Origin: Duncaniella sp.
Lineage (GTDB): Bacteria > Bacteroidota > Bacteroidia > Bacteroidales > Muribaculaceae
Reading direction: 5' to 3'
Assembly: GCA_023664955.1 (NCBI GenBank)
Contig: JAMPEV010000001.1
Coordinates: 52,936 to 87,620, forward strand
DNA: 34,685 bases
Within the stretch, counting starts at the first letter, position 1, and the number at the start of each line of letters is the position of its first letter. The position numbers were made by a program, and so were the translations under genes. Under the pieces are notes generated by a model. It saw nothing but the letters and a program-made list of their open reading frames with translations. It ran no database searches and was not told the origin of the DNA. Below are positions 32,896 through 34,685 of this stretch, piece after piece.

Positions 32896-34518
32896 TTATT
32901 TAATCAATAAATGCTCGCCGGTGTCCTCCACAATCGAGCGATAGTAACGGTCATCATATCCGGCATAAATCGGTGACACCGGCATACCTTCGGGAGTGCG
33001 TGCAAATTGGCCATCCTTTTCGCGCTTGATGTTGCCATCGATATATTTCACAAGGAGATAGTCACCCAGAGCTTTGTAACGCTTCACATAGCGGTTGCTC
33101 GCCATAGCAGAGTGATCGTTGAGAAGCGAGCGAGCCGCATCAGGGTCGAGGGTTTTGACCTCTGCAAGAAGTTTATTAACCTCAGTTTCAAGAGTGTCCT
33201 CCTCAGCCTTCTGCACCTTGCGGATGTCAGGAATCATCAAGCTATACTTGTTATACGCCTGATTGGCGACATAATTATTAACCCAAAACGAAGCATCCCA
33301 TGATAGATTGTACATATCACCATTACCTACGGCAAATTCGTGGGGCACTGTTGTAACACAGTTATAAATAGGCACATACACACAAGTATTGGCATCATCA
33401 GTGCCAAACCATAGAATACCCTTCATCAAGTCAGGATGATTCTCATTCATCTGAGACACAAACGAGAAACCGGTCTGCTGAGTAGCTATCGCGCGTTCAT
33501 TAAGATATTCCTTACCATCCACCTTGAATGTCATCGGACGCCAGCGGTAAGGCACAGCGTAAGGTCCCGCGCCGATATCCTTTGTCATATCCATATGAGT
33601 ACCCTCAAAATGGTCACGCATAGCCCATTTCATATCATTTAGACTCACTTTCTTCTCCGGTTTCACCCACAATGGGAGTGCTTCGCCCTTCGCTTCGAGC
33701 ACCCAGGGAAGATACTGGTCCATTCCGTCAGCAAACATATTGAAATACGACCACACTCGACCGTCACATCCGCGGGTAGCAGTCCCATCAAGTTCGCCGT
33801 AAGCCAATGAGAAACTGAACTCCTCATCCTTGCCATTGAAATATCCCATTTTGCGGGCAAAATCAATCACATCGGGCGAGTAAATGGTATTCTCATCCCC
33901 CTTCAACGGGAATTTATGGATGCGGGGATGATTCGCATGACCGGCAATGCAATCATCAGGGATTCTGCGTGCCACCCACACAGCACCCTTCTCTTTACCG
34001 CCCTTACCGATAAGTTCCATAATCCACGCTTCGTTGGCATCGGCTATTGAGAATGACTCACCGCTTGAGTAGTAGCCATATTCCTTAACGAGGCCAGTCA
34101 TGACTTTTATCGCCTCTTTTGCAGTCTTTGCTCGTTCAAGGGTAATGTAAATGAGCGAACCGTAATCAATTATACCCGTTGTATCGACCAACTCGGCATG
34201 ACCGCCCCAAGTACTTTCCGATATAGTCAATCCATGCTCATTCATATTACCAAGTGTGGTATAGGTATGAGCCACTTGTGGTATTTCACCAAGATACTTA
34301 CCAGTGTCCCATTCGTAAACCTTACGCATCTCACCGGGCTGGTGGTCACCACCGGGCGTATTGTATAATTCGCCATAAAGCGTATGGCTATCAGCAGCAT
34401 AGGTAACAAGCACCGAGCCGTCGGCGGTAGCTTTCTTCCCGGCAATCAAACTGGTACAAGCTAAAGCCTCAACCGGAAGAAGAGCCATCAACGCCAATAC
34501 TAATTTATTCATCTTCAT
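32896..34518 (-). CDS. C69 family dipeptidase, exported
   Basis: A 540-residue N-terminal-nucleophile hydrolase. A signal peptide (1-20, ending VEALA) precedes Cys21 in CTSLIAGKKATADGSVLVTY; maturation exposes Cys21 as the catalytic residue, as in lactobacillus-type PepD dipeptidases. Other family segments are MNEHGLTISESTWGG, DYGSLIYITLERAKTA and SIADANEAWIMELIGKGG. It probably degrades dipeptides in the periplasm for amino-acid uptake. It has a consensus promoter 68-98 bases upstream. A weak 5-bp hairpin (32878-32891) with a short T-run follows the stop, so pcrA may be reached by readthrough. Confidence 0.93.
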   Translation of the reverse strand: MKMNKLVLALMALLPVEALACTSLIAGKKATADGSVLVTYAADSHTLYGELYNTPGGDHQPGEMRKVYEWDTGKYLGEIPQVAHTYTTLGNMNEHGLTISESTWGGHAELVDTTGIIDYGSLIYITLERAKTAKEAIKVMTGLVKEYGYYSSGESFSIADANEAWIMELIGKGGKEKGAVWVARRIPDDCIAGHANHPRIHKFPLKGDENTIYSPDVIDFARKMGYFNGKDEEFSFSLAYGELDGTATRGCDGRVWSYFNMFADGMDQYLPWVLEAKGEALPLWVKPEKKVSLNDMKWAMRDHFEGTHMDMTKDIGAGPYAVPYRWRPMTFKVDGKEYLNERAIATQQTGFSFVSQMNENHPDLMKGILWFGTDDANTCVYVPIYNCVTTVPHEFAVGNGDMYNLSWDASFWVNNYVANQAYNKYSLMIPDIRKVQKAEEDTLETEVNKLLAEVKTLDPDAARSLLNDHSAMASNRYVKRYKALGDYLLVKYIDGNIKREKDGQFARTPEGMPVSPIYAGYDDRYYRSIVEDTGEHLLIK

Positions 34519-34585
34519 GATTGGTTATTTTGTTATAATATTTTCAAACAATTGCCCATCGATATTCACAGAGCGTTTTCATCAG

Positions 34586-34616
34586 CAAATTTAGTCAAAA
34601 TCTGTCATTTCCACAA
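34586..34616 (-). promoter_or_regulatory. Promoter of the C69 dipeptidase gene
   Basis: On the minus strand, TTG (complement of 34614-34616), a 20-base spacer and TAAATTTG (complement of 34586-34593). It may serve the whole minus-strand run down to cysK. Confidence 0.72.
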
Positions 34617-34685
34617 CTGGATAGTTTAAAATTACAGGGCTGGAGCATTAAATTTATATAAGATTCAGTTAAAACTGAGGTGCAA

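Overview
The window looks like chromosomal DNA of an anaerobic gut Bacteroidales bacterium; the Muribaculaceae are my best guess, but that rests on gene content alone. Three things support this. Promoters follow the Bacteroidetes pattern of TTG or TTTG, 19-20 bases, then TAnnTTTG. Shine-Dalgarno sites are weak. The gene set is typical: a sdhCAB fumarate reductase/succinate dehydrogenase operon, a GH77 enzyme with tandem CBM20 domains, nspC, a C69 dipeptidase, an OmpH-like lipoprotein, a DUF4491 remnant and a TIGR02757 protein.

Positions 1-5650 are accessory in character. A minus-strand operon holds two metallophosphoesterases (one cut by the window edge) and two unrecognised proteins. Upstream of it lies a compact promoter-small ORF-terminator unit. 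A HigB/HigA toxin-antitoxin pair follows, then a recombination scar that joins a truncated second higA to a truncated yhcG/DUF1016 nuclease gene.

Positions 4698-11881 hold the most interesting module. A one-component regulator combines a RIC-like segment, a hemerythrin-like HHE domain and a LuxR helix-turn-helix. It is divergent from a four-gene operon: an outer-membrane porin, an imelysin lipoprotein, a di-heme oxidoreductase lipoprotein and a fused CcsBA cytochrome c synthase. The two facing promoters share the same 9-bp sequence over their -33 boxes. The imelysin itself carries a CXXCH motif. I infer an iron-, oxygen- or NO-responsive, surface-exposed heme/iron pathway that brings its own heme-attachment machinery. 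A decayed DUF4491 gene follows it.

Positions 12300-34685 are mostly conserved housekeeping genes: a TlpA-type thiol-disulfide lipoprotein with a TIGR02757 protein; a malQ-like 4-alpha-glucanotransferase; tRNA-Arg(TCT); sdhCAB; an ECF-type sigma factor; an OmpH lipoprotein with a 57-residue membrane protein; PepD; an N-acetylmuramidase; and a long minus-strand run (C69 dipeptidase, pcrA/uvrD, nspC, a GT2 glycosyltransferase, radC, cysK). Strong hairpins separate most convergent units. I saw no CRISPR array, no intact transposase or integrase, and no rRNA.
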